DNA from: Mariprofundus erugo
Lineage (GTDB): Bacteria > Pseudomonadota > Zetaproteobacteria > Mariprofundales > Mariprofundaceae
DNA: 64,000 nucleotides
Assembly: GCF_005818865.1 (NCBI RefSeq)
Contig: NZ_VBRY01000010.1
Coordinates: 62,001-126,000, forward strand
Direction: 5' to 3'
Below, piece after piece: positions 1 to 9,690 of the stretch (positions are counted from its first letter, which is position 1; each line of letters opens with the position of its first letter). A program made the position numbers and the translations under genes. The notes under the pieces were generated by a model. That model was not told the DNA's origin and made no database searches. It saw only the letters and a program-made list of their open reading frames with translations.

Positions 1-106
1 CCTCATCGACAACATCGCTGTTGAGGTCACGCTCAAGGATATTCACCATCTCCTCGCTGCTGATGGTCTCTTCTTCCTGGGTCTTTTTATCAATTCTGAC
101 AAACAT
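1..106 (-). CDS. Hypothetical protein, 5' end only (runs off window)
   Basis: The minus strand reads ATG TTT GTC AGA ATT GAT from position 106 and stays open to the window edge, giving 35 residues that begin MFVRIDKKTQEEE and are rich in Glu and Asp. No domain can be recognised from this fragment. It lies downstream of the EAL/HDOD gene in the same orientation, with a 92-base gap, so the two may be co-transcribed. Upstream of the ATG is GGAGCCAAGC, whose GGAG could serve as a ribosome binding site. Confidence 0.6.
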   Translation of the reverse strand, partial: MFVRIDKKTQEEETISSEEMVNILERDLNSDVVDE

Positions 107-198
107 GCTTGGCTCCGTGTGAGGATATGAGTGGCGCAAGATAAGTTGTGATCAGCGACTTTGACAGTGGCGGTCGCCTGCCGGTTCCGGGGTCATGG

Positions 199-1425
199 CT
201 ACATCAGCGCTTTCAGTCGGGCATCCGCCCAGGCTGTGGACTCCACATACAGGGCGGAAAGCTGATTTTCAGGGGTATCCAGGTGCTGTGCAAGTCTTGC
301 CACATCATCCCATGCCGCCAGCTCAATGGCACAAATAAGCTCCAGTGCAGAAGCTTCGCAGGAGTCCAGGTCAAACAGACCTCTGGAGACACTGGCCGGC
401 AGGGACATATTATCCGTGATCGCGTATAAATCCTGATCGAGTAATGCATCCAGCGTAGAGAACATGCCAAGTACGAAATAATCGTTTTTCAATGTGGCTG
501 AGCCGTATTTCTCAGCCCACAACTCAAGGAAGCGCCCCCGGCTGAGAGCAATGATCATCAGCTCGGGCGGTTTATCCTGGCTGAACGACGAGAGCAGAAT
601 GATCGATAGCCAGAGGCGTATATTTTTAATGCCCAGCATATTAAGTGCGTGGGGAATGGAGTCGATACGGGTGCGTAACCCCAATGCCGCCGAGTTGATA
701 TATTTCAACAGCTTGTAGGAGAGGGCGAGATCATGGGTGATATCAAACTGTAATTCGGTTGTGCTTTCAGCCCTTAATGTCCGGTCGAGCAGTTGCAGTA
801 CCTGCAGTTTATTGCTGGGCAGTGATTTGCTGACCATCAGCTTGGGTTTACAAATAAAATAGCCCTGGAAGTAATCGAATCCCAGTGCCTTGCACTGCTC
901 ATACATCTCCTGGGTCTCCACCTTTTCTGCCAGCAGTTTGACCGGGTATTGGCGCAGGGATTTTACCATTGGCTCCAGGTGACCTTCCGGCAGGGCGAGA
1001 AGATCGACTTTTACAATATCGGCATAGCGGATCAGTCTGGCCTGATCATTGGCGATGCTGACAAAATCATCCAGGGCAATGGTGTAGCCCTTGTTTTTCC
1101 ACGCCTGGATCGCCTCAATGACGTTCGTGTCTACCTCGACATCCTCGAGTACTTCAAGAACAGATTGCCCTGCCGGTAGCAGGGAGGGGTAATCGCTGAG
1201 CAGAAAGTCGCGTGAGATATTGAAAAAAAGCTCGTGTTGTTCGGACAGACTGGCCATCCCCATCTCATTCAGTACATTTGAAAGCACCTGGGCAGTGAGC
1301 TCAACGTCACCGAGCCGTGATGCGCACTGGAGCTGTGAATCAACGCTGCGATAAAGAATTTCATAGGCAACCGTATTTGAGTGAGCATCAAAAATCGGTT
1401 GTCTGGCCAGCATGATTTCAGACAT
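199..1425 (-). CDS. EAL-like/HDOD signalling protein (YuxH family)
   Basis: A 408-residue two-domain signalling protein. Residues about 5-200 form an EAL-type fold and residues about 205-400 an HDOD domain. The EAL signature is degenerate: EILYR replaces E-A/V-L-x-R, although LDDF and AEKVET survive. I therefore infer weak or no c-di-GMP hydrolysis and a scaffolding or regulatory role, as in YuxH-type proteins. HDOD domains are HD-like folds usually lacking phosphohydrolase residues and are found in signalling proteins that control motility, cell cycle or surface behaviour. The ATG is preceded by AGAGGA at good spacing. The real partner is not visible. Confidence 0.85.
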   Translation of the reverse strand: MSEIMLARQPIFDAHSNTVAYEILYRSVDSQLQCASRLGDVELTAQVLSNVLNEMGMASLSEQHELFFNISRDFLLSDYPSLLPAGQSVLEVLEDVEVDTNVIEAIQAWKNKGYTIALDDFVSIANDQARLIRYADIVKVDLLALPEGHLEPMVKSLRQYPVKLLAEKVETQEMYEQCKALGFDYFQGYFICKPKLMVSKSLPSNKLQVLQLLDRTLRAESTTELQFDITHDLALSYKLLKYINSAALGLRTRIDSIPHALNMLGIKNIRLWLSIILLSSFSQDKPPELMIIALSRGRFLELWAEKYGSATLKNDYFVLGMFSTLDALLDQDLYAITDNMSLPASVSRGLFDLDSCEASALELICAIELAAWDDVARLAQHLDTPENQLSALYVESTAWADARLKALM

Positions 1426-1606
1426 AGAGCATTCCTCTTTGTACAGATGAACTGATAAGCAAGTTGCTACTTAACCATTCAGTGGTCATTTACCCCGAGT
1501 CTGGCCAAACTGGCCATCATCTGCTGCGTGCTATGCCGGATCACCCGACCAAAAAGAGAGTAGGTATAGAGGCGGCTGCTGTCCAGACGTAAATGGATAT
1601 ATGATG

Positions 1607-2281
1607 TTATGACAGGCGTGTGGCAATCCAGATGGTATGCTGATTACCGCGTTGTGATGCGTGGGCACGTACCCGCTTTTCGGCCACATCAAAGCCGATC
1701 TTCATCAGTCGCCGGGTGAAGGCCTGGTCAGGTGCTGCCGACCATACCGTCAGCACTCCGCCCGGCCTGAGTGCATCATAGGCGTGTTGCAGGCCACGCA
1801 GACCATACAGGGCATCATTGTCGTCACGGGTAAATGCATCCGGACCATTATCGACATCCAGCATGATGGCATCATAGCTGTTTTTCCCCTCACGCATCAC
1901 TTTGCCGACATCCGCAACCCGCACTTCAACACGGTTGTCATTGAGAGGGTAACCGGCCAGACCTCCGAGGTGGGTCCGGTTCCACTGGACCACTGCAGGC
2001 ATCAGCTCTGCGACCACGACTCGGGTGGTTGTCGATGCATAGGGGAGGGCTGCAGCCAGGGTATAACCCAGCCCCAGTCCGCCGACCAGAAAGCGGGTAT
2101 GCGATTTTCCCGAGACAGGTTCGCACGCCAGCTCTGCCAGCACATCTTCCGAGTGATGCAGGCGGCTGTTCATCAGCTCACCATGTTTGTCGACCCGGAT
2201 CGAAAACTCATCGCCGCGCTGATAAAGACGCAGTGTGGCGCCATGATCGCTGGCACTGTCGAGCAACTGATAGGGTTTCAT
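1607..2281 (-). CDS. Spermidine-synthase-like SAM-dependent methyltransferase
   Basis: A 224-residue Rossmann-fold protein. It has a glycine-rich SAM loop (VGGLGLGYTL), an acidic end of strand 2 (VVAELMPAVV) and the LDVDNGPDAF motif seen in SpeE/spermidine-synthase-like proteins. The family includes aminopropyltransferases and many uncharacterised methyltransferases. It is shorter than classic SpeE (about 280 residues) and no substrate pocket can be judged, so I do not call it speE. It begins 12 bases after the metH stop in the same direction, so it is probably in the metH transcript. Confidence 0.7.
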   Translation of the reverse strand: MKPYQLLDSASDHGATLRLYQRGDEFSIRVDKHGELMNSRLHHSEDVLAELACEPVSGKSHTRFLVGGLGLGYTLAAALPYASTTTRVVVAELMPAVVQWNRTHLGGLAGYPLNDNRVEVRVADVGKVMREGKNSYDAIMLDVDNGPDAFTRDDNDALYGLRGLQHAYDALRPGGVLTVWSAAPDQAFTRRLMKIGFDVAEKRVRAHASQRGNQHTIWIATRLS

Positions 2282-2293
2282 ATCAGCAGTATT

Positions 2294-5200
2294 TTAATAG
2301 CCGAGGCTAGGAGCCAGCCAGCGCTCAGCCTCCTCAACACTCCAGCCTTTGCGGCGGGCATAATCTTCCACCTGGTCACGGTTGATCTTGCCCACGGTAA
2401 AGTAATGGGCTTCAGGGTTGGCAAAGTAGAGTCCGGAGACGGCAGCCGCAGGCAGCATGGCAAAGGATTCGGTCAGCGTCATGCCGATGTTGGCTTCCAC
2501 ATCGAGTATTTGCCAAAGCGTTGCCTTTTCACTGTGCTCCGGGCAGGCCGGGTAGCCGGCCGCCGGCCGGATCCCCTGATACTTCTCGCGGATCATCTCT
2601 TCGTGTGAAAGCGACTCCCCGGCAGCATATCCCCAGTAGTCGGTGCGGACATGGTGGTGAAGCATTTCTGCCAGCGCTTCCGCCATACGGTCCGCCAGTA
2701 CCTTGATCATAATCGACTTGTAATCGTCATGGTCGGCCTCAAACGCCCTGGCCCGCTCTTCTGCACCGAAGATGCCGACGGCAAATGCACCGATATGATC
2801 ATTTGCATCAGGCGAGACAAAATCAGCCAGACACAGATTGGCGCGTGCATCCTTTTTGTCCTGCTGCTGACGGACAAAGTGCAGACGGGTGAGTTCCTGA
2901 CCGCGTGTTTCATCCGTATAGACGCTGACGCTGTCATCCTCAAGGCTGCGGGCGGCAAACAGACCGAAGACGGCACGTGCTGTGAACCACTTCCCGGCAA
3001 TGATGGTATCCAGCCATTGCTGGGCTTCATCGAACAGCTTTTGTGCCTCTTTGCCCTTATGCGGATCGGAAAGAATGCGCGGATAGGCACCATTGAGTTC
3101 CCATGCCGAGAAGAATGGTGTCCAGTCGATATACGGGCGAATATCCTCCAGCGGGATATCAGTCAGGACATGGATACCCGGCTGCGCAGGGGCTTTGGCG
3201 ATGGTCGCCTGATTGAGGCTGTGGGCATTGCCCCGCGCCGTTGCAAGACTCAGCCACTCGGTCTGGTTTTGACGGCCGAGATAGCGTTCGCGAACGCCTT
3301 TGTACTCCTCACGTACCGATGTGACGAAGCTGTCGCGATTGAGCTCTGAAATCAGGTTCTGAGCGACACCAACGGCGCGCGAGGCATCCTTGACCCAGAT
3401 GACCGGCTGATCGTATTCCGGCTCGATTTTTACGGCCGTGTGCGCCTTGCTGGTGGTGGCACCGCCAAGCATAACCGGGATGGTAAAGCCGAGACGTTTC
3501 ATCTCTTTGGCGATATGGACCATCTCATCCAGACTCGGCGTGATCAGGCCGGAGAGGCCGATAATATCCACCTGATGTTTGCGGGCCTCGTCAAGAATGG
3601 TCGCGGCCGGCACCATCACACCAAGGTCGATGACTTCGAAGTTGTTACACTGCAGCACGACGCCAACGATATTTTTGCCGATATCGTGGACATCGCCCTT
3701 GACGGTTGCCATCAGCACCTTGCCATTGGAGGAGTTGGCACCCTCTGCCTTACCTGCCTCGATAAACGGCATCAGCCAGGCGACCGCCTTTTTCATCACG
3801 CGTGCCGATTTCACCACCTGTGGCAGGAACATCTTGCCATCACCAAACAGGTCGCCCACCACATTCATGCCATCCATCAGCGGGCCTTCAATCACCTCAA
3901 TAGGGGTGGAAAACTGCTGGCGGGCCTCTTCGGTATCCTCATTGACGAAGGTGTCGATACCTTTGACTAGTGCATATTCAAGACGCTTGCCGACCGGCAG
4001 GGAGCGCCACTCGTCATCCGCTTTTTTCGCTTTGGTGCCGTCGCCCCGGTAGTCATCAGCAATGTCCAGCAGGCGTTCGGTTGCATCATCACGACGGTTC
4101 AGGACCACATCTTCCACACGTTCGCGCAGATCCGCCGGCAAATCATCATAGACGGCCAGCTGGCCGGCATTGACGATGCCCATGGTCATGCCGCGCTTGA
4201 TGGCATGGTAGAGGAAGACCGAATGAATCGCCTCGCGTACCGGGTTATTGCCGCGGAACGAGAAGGAGACGTTGGAAACACCGCCGGAGATCATCGCATG
4301 CGGCAGGTGTTCGGTAATCCAGCCGGTGGCTTCGATAAAGTCGACGGCATAGTTGTTGTGTTCCTCAATACCGGTGGCAATGGCGAAGATGTTCGGGTCA
4401 AAAATAATATCTTCAGGCGGGAAACCGATCTCATCCACCAGAATACGGTAGGATCGCTCGCAGATTTCGACCTTGCGGGCATAGGTGTCGGCCTGCCCCT
4501 GCTCATCAAAGGCCATGACAATAACGGCTGCACCATAGAGGCGGAGCAGTCGGGCATGTTTGACGAAGTTTTCCTTACCCTCTTTCAGCGAGATCGAGTT
4601 GACAACGCCTTTGCCCTGAATGCATTTCAGTCCGGCTTCGATAATCTCCCATTTGGAGGAGTCAATCATCACCGGTACACGGGAGATATCCGGTTCACTG
4701 GCAATAAGGTTGAGAAATGTTGTCATCGCGGCGACACCATCGAGCATGGCCTCGTCCATGTTGACGTCGATGATCTGGGCTCCGTTTTCAACCTGCTCAC
4801 GACAGATGTCCAGTGCAGTGTTGTAATCACCGTTCATGATCAGCCGTTTGAACACGGCAGAGCCGGTAACGTTGGCGCGTTCACCGACATTGACGAAAAG
4901 CGATTCGGCGCCGATATGCAGGGGCTCAAGCCCTGACAGGCGGCACTCAACCGGACGTGTTTTGCCGCGTACGGGTAGCGGGCGGGGAGGGATGCCGGCG
5001 ACGGCCTTGCTCATGGCACGGATGTGATCAGGGCCGGTACCACAGCAACCGCCGATAATATTCAGAAAGCCGGATTCGGCCCACTCACGAATTTCGGCCG
5101 CCATGTCTTCCGGTGTCTCATCATAGCCACCGAATGCATTGGGCAGGCCGGCATTGGGGTGCGCATTGATACGGCAGGAGACGGTGCCTGAAAGCTCTTC

Positions 5201-5965
5201 AATATACTGGCGCAACTCTCCTGCACCGAGGGCGCAGTTCAGGCCGATGGAGATCGGTTCGGCATGGGCCAGCGAGTTATAGAAAGCTGTCGCCGTTTGG
5301 CCCGACAGGGTGCGGCCGGAGGCATCGGTAATCGTGCCGGAGATCATGATCGGCAGTTCGATGTTCTGATCGGCAAAGTACTGTTTGACGGCGAATACAG
5401 CCGCTTTGGCATTGAGTGTATCGAATACCGTTTCAATCAGAATGATGTCGGCACCGCCATCAATCAGGCCACGGGTCGCTTCGGTATAGGTCTCTACCAG
5501 CTCATCAAAATGGATGTTGCGGAAGCCCGGGTCGTTTACATCGGGGCTCAGCGAGCAGGTGCGGGATGTCGGGCCGAGTACACCGGCGACAAAGCGAGGC
5601 TTATCTGCTGTGGCTGCGGCATCACAGGCGAGGCGTGCCAGGCGGGCTCCCTCGAAATTGAGTTCATATACCAGAGACTCCATATGGTAGTCGGCCATGG
5701 ATACGGAGTTGGCGTTGAAGGTGTTGGTTTCAAGGATATCCGCGCCGGCATTGAGGTAATCCTCATGGATGCCCCGGATGATATCCGGCCGGGTCAGATT
5801 AAGCAGATCATTGTTGCCCTTGAGTTCACTCGCCCAGTCGGCAAAACGCTCACCGCGATAGTCGGCCTCCTCAAGTCGGTGGCGCTGGACCATGGTGCCC
5901 ATGGCACCATCCAGAATAAGAATGCGGTTGGCAAGTTGTTGGTTGAGTAGGTCAGAGCGATTCAT
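2294..5965 (-). CDS. metH: Cobalamin-dependent methionine synthase
   Basis: Transfers a methyl group from 5-methyltetrahydrofolate through cobalamin to homocysteine, the last step of methionine synthesis, in the cytosol. All four modules are present: the homocysteine/zinc barrel (ILDGAMGTM near the N terminus, [11 protein letters not shown] carrying the paired zinc cysteines), the pterin-binding barrel ([13 protein letters not shown]), the cap plus B12 Rossmann domain ([11 protein letters not shown], the DxHxxG histidine ligand) and the C-terminal SAM reactivation domain ([15 protein letters not shown]). I chose the ATG at 5965, giving 1223 residues, close to the E. coli enzyme. An ATG 39 bases upstream would add a non-conserved stretch. 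It is divergent from cysC. Confidence 0.96.
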   Translation of the reverse strand: MNRSDLLNQQLANRILILDGAMGTMVQRHRLEEADYRGERFADWASELKGNNDLLNLTRPDIIRGIHEDYLNAGADILETNTFNANSVSMADYHMESLVYELNFEGARLARLACDAAATADKPRFVAGVLGPTSRTCSLSPDVNDPGFRNIHFDELVETYTEATRGLIDGGADIILIETVFDTLNAKAAVFAVKQYFADQNIELPIMISGTITDASGRTLSGQTATAFYNSLAHAEPISIGLNCALGAGELRQYIEELSGTVSCRINAHPNAGLPNAFGGYDETPEDMAAEIREWAESGFLNIIGGCCGTGPDHIRAMSKAVAGIPPRPLPVRGKTRPVECRLSGLEPLHIGAESLFVNVGERANVTGSAVFKRLIMNGDYNTALDICREQVENGAQIIDVNMDEAMLDGVAAMTTFLNLIASEPDISRVPVMIDSSKWEIIEAGLKCIQGKGVVNSISLKEGKENFVKHARLLRLYGAAVIVMAFDEQGQADTYARKVEICERSYRILVDEIGFPPEDIIFDPNIFAIATGIEEHNNYAVDFIEATGWITEHLPHAMISGGVSNVSFSFRGNNPVREAIHSVFLYHAIKRGMTMGIVNAGQLAVYDDLPADLRERVEDVVLNRRDDATERLLDIADDYRGDGTKAKKADDEWRSLPVGKRLEYALVKGIDTFVNEDTEEARQQFSTPIEVIEGPLMDGMNVVGDLFGDGKMFLPQVVKSARVMKKAVAWLMPFIEAGKAEGANSSNGKVLMATVKGDVHDIGKNIVGVVLQCNNFEVIDLGVMVPAATILDEARKHQVDIIGLSGLITPSLDEMVHIAKEMKRLGFTIPVMLGGATTSKAHTAVKIEPEYDQPVIWVKDASRAVGVAQNLISELNRDSFVTSVREEYKGVRERYLGRQNQTEWLSLATARGNAHSLNQATIAKAPAQPGIHVLTDIPLEDIRPYIDWTPFFSAWELNGAYPRILSDPHKGKEAQKLFDEAQQWLDTIIAGKWFTARAVFGLFAARSLEDDSVSVYTDETRGQELTRLHFVRQQQDKKDARANLCLADFVSPDANDHIGAFAVGIFGAEERARAFEADHDDYKSIMIKVLADRMAEALAEMLHHHVRTDYWGYAAGESLSHEEMIREKYQGIRPAAGYPACPEHSEKATLWQILDVEANIGMTLTESFAMLPAAAVSGLYFANPEAHYFTVGKINRDQVEDYARRKGWSVEEAERWLAPSLGY

Positions 5966-5993
5966 GGCGGCGAGGCTATCAGTGCCGTTTAAT

Positions 5994-6025
5994 TTGATAA
6001 ACAAGCTTCGCTTATCTGCTATACT
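5994..6025 (+). promoter_or_regulatory. Probable promoter of the cysC-rfb cluster
   Basis: TGCTATACT at 6017-6025 is an extended -10 (TGn plus TATACT), with TTGATA at 5994-5999 as a weak -35. The 20-base spacing is long, which the extended -10 could tolerate. It lies in the short metH/cysC divergent region and points towards cysC. Confidence 0.5.
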
Positions 6026-6096
6026 CGGCCTCCTTCAGTCATGGAATTGCTCGAGCTGTTTCCATGGGATCTATTAACGATAAGGATTTCAACAAG

Positions 6097-6735
6097 ATGC
6101 ATCGTCATGGTAATGAGCGGAATGAAAATATCGTATGGCATGAAGCGACGGTGACACGGGCAAGGCGAGAGCAGGCCAATGGTCATCGTAGCGTTATTTT
6201 GTGGTTTACCGGCCTCTCCGGAGCGGGCAAGTCGACACTTGCGCACGCACTCGAAGAGCGCTTGTTTCAGATGGGGATGCGCACATTTGTCTTTGACGGC
6301 GACAATGTGCGCCATGGCCTTTGTGCCGATCTGGGATTTTCGGCCGAGGACAGGGTTGAAAATATCAGGCGTATCGGTGAAATGGCCAAATTGATTATTG
6401 AAGCCGGCGTGATTGCCCTGACTGCATTTATATCCCCCTTTCGTTCGGATCGTGAGCGGGTGCGTGGTCTGGTGCGAGAGGGTGATTTTATCGAGATTTA
6501 CTGTCGCGCATCACTGGATGCCTGTGAGGCACGGGATGTGAAAGGGTTGTATGCGAAGGCACGCGCTGGTGAAATTACTGATTTTACCGGTATATCCTCT
6601 CCCTATGAGGAGCCCGAATCGCCCGAACTGGTGGTTGATACAGGAAGCAGGCCATTGGATGAGTGCGTAGAGCAGGTCATCGCTTACCTGACGGATCATC
6701 ACTTTATCGGCCATCGTGAATCATTGCGTATCTGA
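6097..6735 (+). CDS. cysC: Adenylylsulfate (APS) kinase
   Basis: Phosphorylates adenosine 5'-phosphosulfate to PAPS with ATP, feeding sulfate reduction or sulfation. The P-loop [11 protein letters not shown], the DGDNVRHGL motif, [12 protein letters not shown] and the FISPFR segment are diagnostic of CysC. The ATG at 6097 begins [16 protein letters not shown], which aligns with the usual N-VVWH start; an ATG at 6064 would add 11 residues. No cysDN genes are adjacent. Instead it leads dTDP-sugar genes, so PAPS may serve sulfation of a surface polysaccharide (inference), though assimilatory use is equally possible. Confidence 0.93.
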   Translation: MHRHGNERNENIVWHEATVTRARREQANGHRSVILWFTGLSGAGKSTLAHALEERLFQMGMRTFVFDGDNVRHGLCADLGFSAEDRVENIRRIGEMAKLIIEAGVIALTAFISPFRSDRERVRGLVREGDFIEIYCRASLDACEARDVKGLYAKARAGEITDFTGISSPYEEPESPELVVDTGSRPLDECVEQVIAYLTDHHFIGHRESLRI

Positions 6736-6783
6736 ACCTGGATGGATGGCGCGACCGGACTTTGCAATGGGTGGAGATGAAAA

Positions 6784-7686
6784 ATGAAAGGTATCATTCT
6801 TGCCGGTGGAGCAGGAACCCGGTTGCACCCGCTGACGTTGTCCGTCAGTAAACAGCTTATGCCTGTTTATGATAAACCGATGATCTATTATCCATTGTCT
6901 ACATTGATGCTGGCCGGGATTCGCGAGATGCTCGTGATATCGACTCCTGATGACTTGCCCCTGTTCAGGCGTTTGCTTGGCGATGGCTCAAGATGGGGGA
7001 TTTCTCTCTCGTATGAAGTTCAGCCCAGCCCTGACGGGTTGGCGCAGGCATTTACGATCGGGCGTTCATTCATCGGTCACGACGGATGTGCCCTGATTCT
7101 CGGCGATAATATTTTTTATGGCCACGGGATGGTGAAACAGCTGCAGGCTGCCGCCGCTCATCCTTCCGGGGCCACGGTGTTTGCCTATCGGGTACAGGAC
7201 CCTGAGCGTTACGGTGTGGTTGAGTTCGAGGAGGGGTTCAGAGCTGTTTCGATTGAGGAAAAACCGCAACATCCGAGAAGTAACTGGGCCGTTACAGGGC
7301 TCTATTTTTACGATAATGACGTGGTTGAAATTGCTTCACAGCTGCGCCCTTCCAGGCGAGGGGAGCTGGAGATTACCGATGTCAATCTCTCCTATCTCAA
7401 ACGGGGAGATTTGCGTGTTGAAACGCTCGGGCGAGGGGTGGCCTGGCTTGATACGGGGACGCATGCATCACTGCTGGATGCTTCCCAGTATGTTGAGGTG
7501 ATTGAAAAAAGGCAGGGGTTGAAAGTGTCCTGTCCGGAAGAGATTGCCTGGGAAGCCGGCTATATCGATGATGCACAACTGGAGCGGCTGGCGCATGCAC
7601 TGGAAAAAAACGCCTACGGGCAGTATCTGTTGCGGCGCCTTCAGGAGGGCCGATATGGTTACGGTGCGATCCGTAATGATCGTTGA
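6784..7686 (+). CDS. rfbA: Glucose-1-phosphate thymidylyltransferase
   Basis: Makes dTDP-glucose from glucose-1-phosphate and dTTP, the first step to dTDP-rhamnose and related deoxysugars. The nucleotidyltransferase motif [12 protein letters not shown] is near the N terminus, followed by [24 protein letters not shown] and the catalytic EEKP loop. The length of 300 residues matches RmlA. The start has a GGAG ribosome site. It is followed by rfbB in the same direction; rmlC and rmlD are not in the window. Confidence 0.95.
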   Translation: MKGIILAGGAGTRLHPLTLSVSKQLMPVYDKPMIYYPLSTLMLAGIREMLVISTPDDLPLFRRLLGDGSRWGISLSYEVQPSPDGLAQAFTIGRSFIGHDGCALILGDNIFYGHGMVKQLQAAAAHPSGATVFAYRVQDPERYGVVEFEEGFRAVSIEEKPQHPRSNWAVTGLYFYDNDVVEIASQLRPSRRGELEITDVNLSYLKRGDLRVETLGRGVAWLDTGTHASLLDASQYVEVIEKRQGLKVSCPEEIAWEAGYIDDAQLERLAHALEKNAYGQYLLRRLQEGRYGYGAIRNDR

Positions 7687-7706
7687 TTGGCGCTGGATTT
7701 GTAATT

Positions 7707-7728
7707 AAGGAGATGCTGATTGATTGCC
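7707..7728 (+). repeat. Half copy of the dispersed palindromic repeat
   Basis: AAGGAGATGCTGATT followed by GATTGCC matches the left arm of the perfect palindrome at 43044-43065 in 21 of 22 positions. Here the right arm is missing. It sits directly upstream of rfbB. Confidence 0.6.
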
Positions 7729-7764
7729 CTCCTGAAAACATATAAGAAGAGGGGAATGATGCAG

Positions 7765-8781
7765 ATGAGCAACTTTACTGCGAAAAATATGTTGGTTACG
7801 GGTGGAGCCGGATTTATCGGCTGTAACTTTGTTCGCTATATGCTGGCAAGTGATACATCGCTTCACATTGTGAATCTCGACAAGCTTACCTATGCCGGTT
7901 CGCTTGCAAATCTGAAGGGGCTTCCCGATGAGCATCGTCATACCTTCATTGAAGGAGATATTTGTGACCGGGTTCTGATTGATCGGCTGCTGCGCGAGTA
8001 CAACATTGATACCATTGTTCATTTTGCCGCCGAGTCCCACGTCGACAACTCCATTGCAGGTCCTGCCGTGTTTGTGACGACGAATGTGGTGGGGACGTTT
8101 ACGCTGCTTGAGGCCGCCCGTCACTACTGGCTGAATGAGTGCGCCATGGATGCAGAGCGTTGCCGTTTTCACCATATCTCGACCGATGAAGTTTATGGTA
8201 CGCTTAGCCGGCAGGATCCCGCATTTTCCGAGCAGACGCCTTATGCGCCAAATTCACCGTACTCAGCATCGAAGGCCGGCTCGGATCATCTGGTGCGGGC
8301 ATATTTTCATACCTACGGGTTACCTGTGACCACGACCAATTGTTCCAATAACTACGGGCCGTATCAGCACGGGGAAAAGTTTATTCCGACGGTGATTCGC
8401 TCGTGCAGGGAGGGCAGGTCAATTCCGGTGTATGGCGATGGTTCCAATATTCGTGACTGGCTATATGTCGAGGACCACTGCTCCGGCATTGATGCTGTCA
8501 TTCGCCGGGGGGTGCCGGGAGAGGTGTATAATATCGGTGGCATCAATGAGTGGACGAATCTGAATATCTGCAAGCTTGTTTGTCAGTTAATGGATGAATA
8601 TGCGGAGCAGCCAAAGGTGGACAGGCATGAGTCGCTGATTACCTTTGTAGCTGATCGTCCGGGCCATGACTGGAGGTATGCCATTGATGCGACGAAAATG
8701 CACGATGCGCTGGGCTGGCAACCGGCAGAGACCTTTGAAACAGGTATCCGGAAAACAGTTTTATGGTATCTGAACAGGTGA
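7765..8781 (+). CDS. rfbB: dTDP-glucose 4,6-dehydratase
   Basis: Converts dTDP-glucose to dTDP-4-keto-6-deoxyglucose using a bound NAD. It is an extended short-chain dehydrogenase with the nucleotide motif VTGGAGFIG at the N terminus, HFAAESHVDNSI, the HISTDEVYG segment and the catalytic YSASK tyrosine-lysine pair. I chose the ATG at 7765 (338 residues) because GAGGGG lies 10 bases upstream and the protein then begins just before the Rossmann strand. ATGs at 7756 and 7759 and a TTG at 7720 are also in frame. It follows rfbA, as in rhamnose operons. Confidence 0.95.
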   Translation: MSNFTAKNMLVTGGAGFIGCNFVRYMLASDTSLHIVNLDKLTYAGSLANLKGLPDEHRHTFIEGDICDRVLIDRLLREYNIDTIVHFAAESHVDNSIAGPAVFVTTNVVGTFTLLEAARHYWLNECAMDAERCRFHHISTDEVYGTLSRQDPAFSEQTPYAPNSPYSASKAGSDHLVRAYFHTYGLPVTTTNCSNNYGPYQHGEKFIPTVIRSCREGRSIPVYGDGSNIRDWLYVEDHCSGIDAVIRRGVPGEVYNIGGINEWTNLNICKLVCQLMDEYAEQPKVDRHESLITFVADRPGHDWRYAIDATKMHDALGWQPAETFETGIRKTVLWYLNR

Positions 8782-8817
8782 TTGATTGCCTTGCAGGCAG
8801 AATTCAGGCGGTATGGT

Positions 8818-9345
8818 ATGAATGAAAGTGACTCCCGGAGTGTGTGGTTTGCCGTGCGTACCAAGCCGCGCAAGGAGCATGTTGCCAGAGCCAATCTTGA
8901 GCAGCAGGGAATTGAGGTTTATCTGCCACTGATTAACACCCGCATTGCTCATGCGGGAAAAGTCAGCTGGCAACCACGTCCGTTTTTTACCGGTTATCTG
9001 TTTGTGCATCTTTCACGGGAGCAACAGCGATGGACCACGATACGGAGCACAGTCGGGGTACTGGCACCGGTTGTTTTCGGTCACTTTTATCCCCCGATTC
9101 AAAATGCTGTGATTGAAGCGTTACAACTGCGCCACGATGAACATGGATATATCTCTCTGAGCCAGACACCGGATGCACCGTTCAAGCCAGGGGAGCGAGT
9201 GCGCCTTCTCGATGGAGCCCTGAAAGGATTGGAAGGCATATTTGTTGAAATGCGTGGGCCTGACCGGGCCCTGGTGTTGCTCGACTGGATGCAGAAACAT
9301 ATGCGTGTTGTGACAGCGACCGAAGAGCTGGTTTCGCGTTCTTGA
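8818..9345 (+). CDS. RfaH/NusG-like transcription antiterminator
   Basis: About 175 residues with a NusG N-terminal domain (WFAVRTKPRKEHVARANLEQ, then FFTGYLFVHL) and a C-terminal KOW domain (FKPGERVRLLDGALKGLEGIF). Specialised NusG paralogues such as RfaH let RNA polymerase read through long polysaccharide operons, and a place at the end of a sugar-nucleotide cluster fits. It may instead act on a distant capsule or LPS operon. The ATG at 8818 is chosen over an upstream TTG (8782) because homology to NusG starts right after it. The sequence just before the ATG resembles an ops element (see findings). Confidence 0.88.
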   Translation: MNESDSRSVWFAVRTKPRKEHVARANLEQQGIEVYLPLINTRIAHAGKVSWQPRPFFTGYLFVHLSREQQRWTTIRSTVGVLAPVVFGHFYPPIQNAVIEALQLRHDEHGYISLSQTPDAPFKPGERVRLLDGALKGLEGIFVEMRGPDRALVLLDWMQKHMRVVTATEELVSRS

Positions 9346-9474
9346 GTGAAATGTTGTTGTGCCGGGCCTGCATGTTGCTGCGCTGTACCGTGTATCCGTG
9401 AAAAAATGATGTTCGGCTAATATTTGTTTTATAAAGATTTTTTTTGAAGGATAAAAAAAGTTGTTTAATGATGC

Positions 9475-9502
9475 TTGACGGCGCAGAAGTTTTTCCTAAG
9501 AT
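9475..9502 (+). promoter_or_regulatory. Promoter of tRNA-Met
   Basis: TTGACG (9475-9480) and TAAGAT (9497-9502) are separated by 16 bases. Transcription would start a few bases before the tRNA at 9515. Confidence 0.65.
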
Positions 9503-9514
9503 GCCGGCCACCGA

Positions 9515-9591
9515 GGCGCTTTAGCTCAGTTGGTTAGAGCAGCGGAATCATAATCCGCGTGTCCGGGGTTCGAGTCCCTGAAGCGCCACCA
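9515..9591 (+). tRNA. tRNA-Met (CAT anticodon), integration target
   Basis: A complete 77-base cloverleaf. The acceptor stem GGCGCTT pairs with AAGCGCC and is followed by an encoded ACCA end. The anticodon stem GCGGA/TCCGC encloses loop ATCATAA (anticodon CAT), and the T loop is TTCGAGT. CAT could mean elongator Met or lysidine-modified Ile2; the elongator is more likely, and the lack of an unpaired first base argues against initiator. An integrase gene follows directly, so this tRNA is the likely attachment site of the element downstream. Confidence 0.95.
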
Positions 9592-9690
9592 AACATATTC
9601 TATCCCTTTATTATCAAGGGTTTAGATGGTGAAAATGAAGCGCGCCACCATTTTTGTACAATTTTATTGCACAGGAATGGGAGGCGCGCT

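Noticed and set aside
1661-2608. 315-residue plus-strand frame opposite the methyltransferase and metH
   Set aside because: Antisense to two well-supported genes; the protein has no family features.
9559-9690. Upstream extension of the integrase frame to a GTG inside tRNA-Met
   Set aside because: The start would lie inside the tRNA and has no ribosome site, whereas TTG 9691 has GGGAGG.
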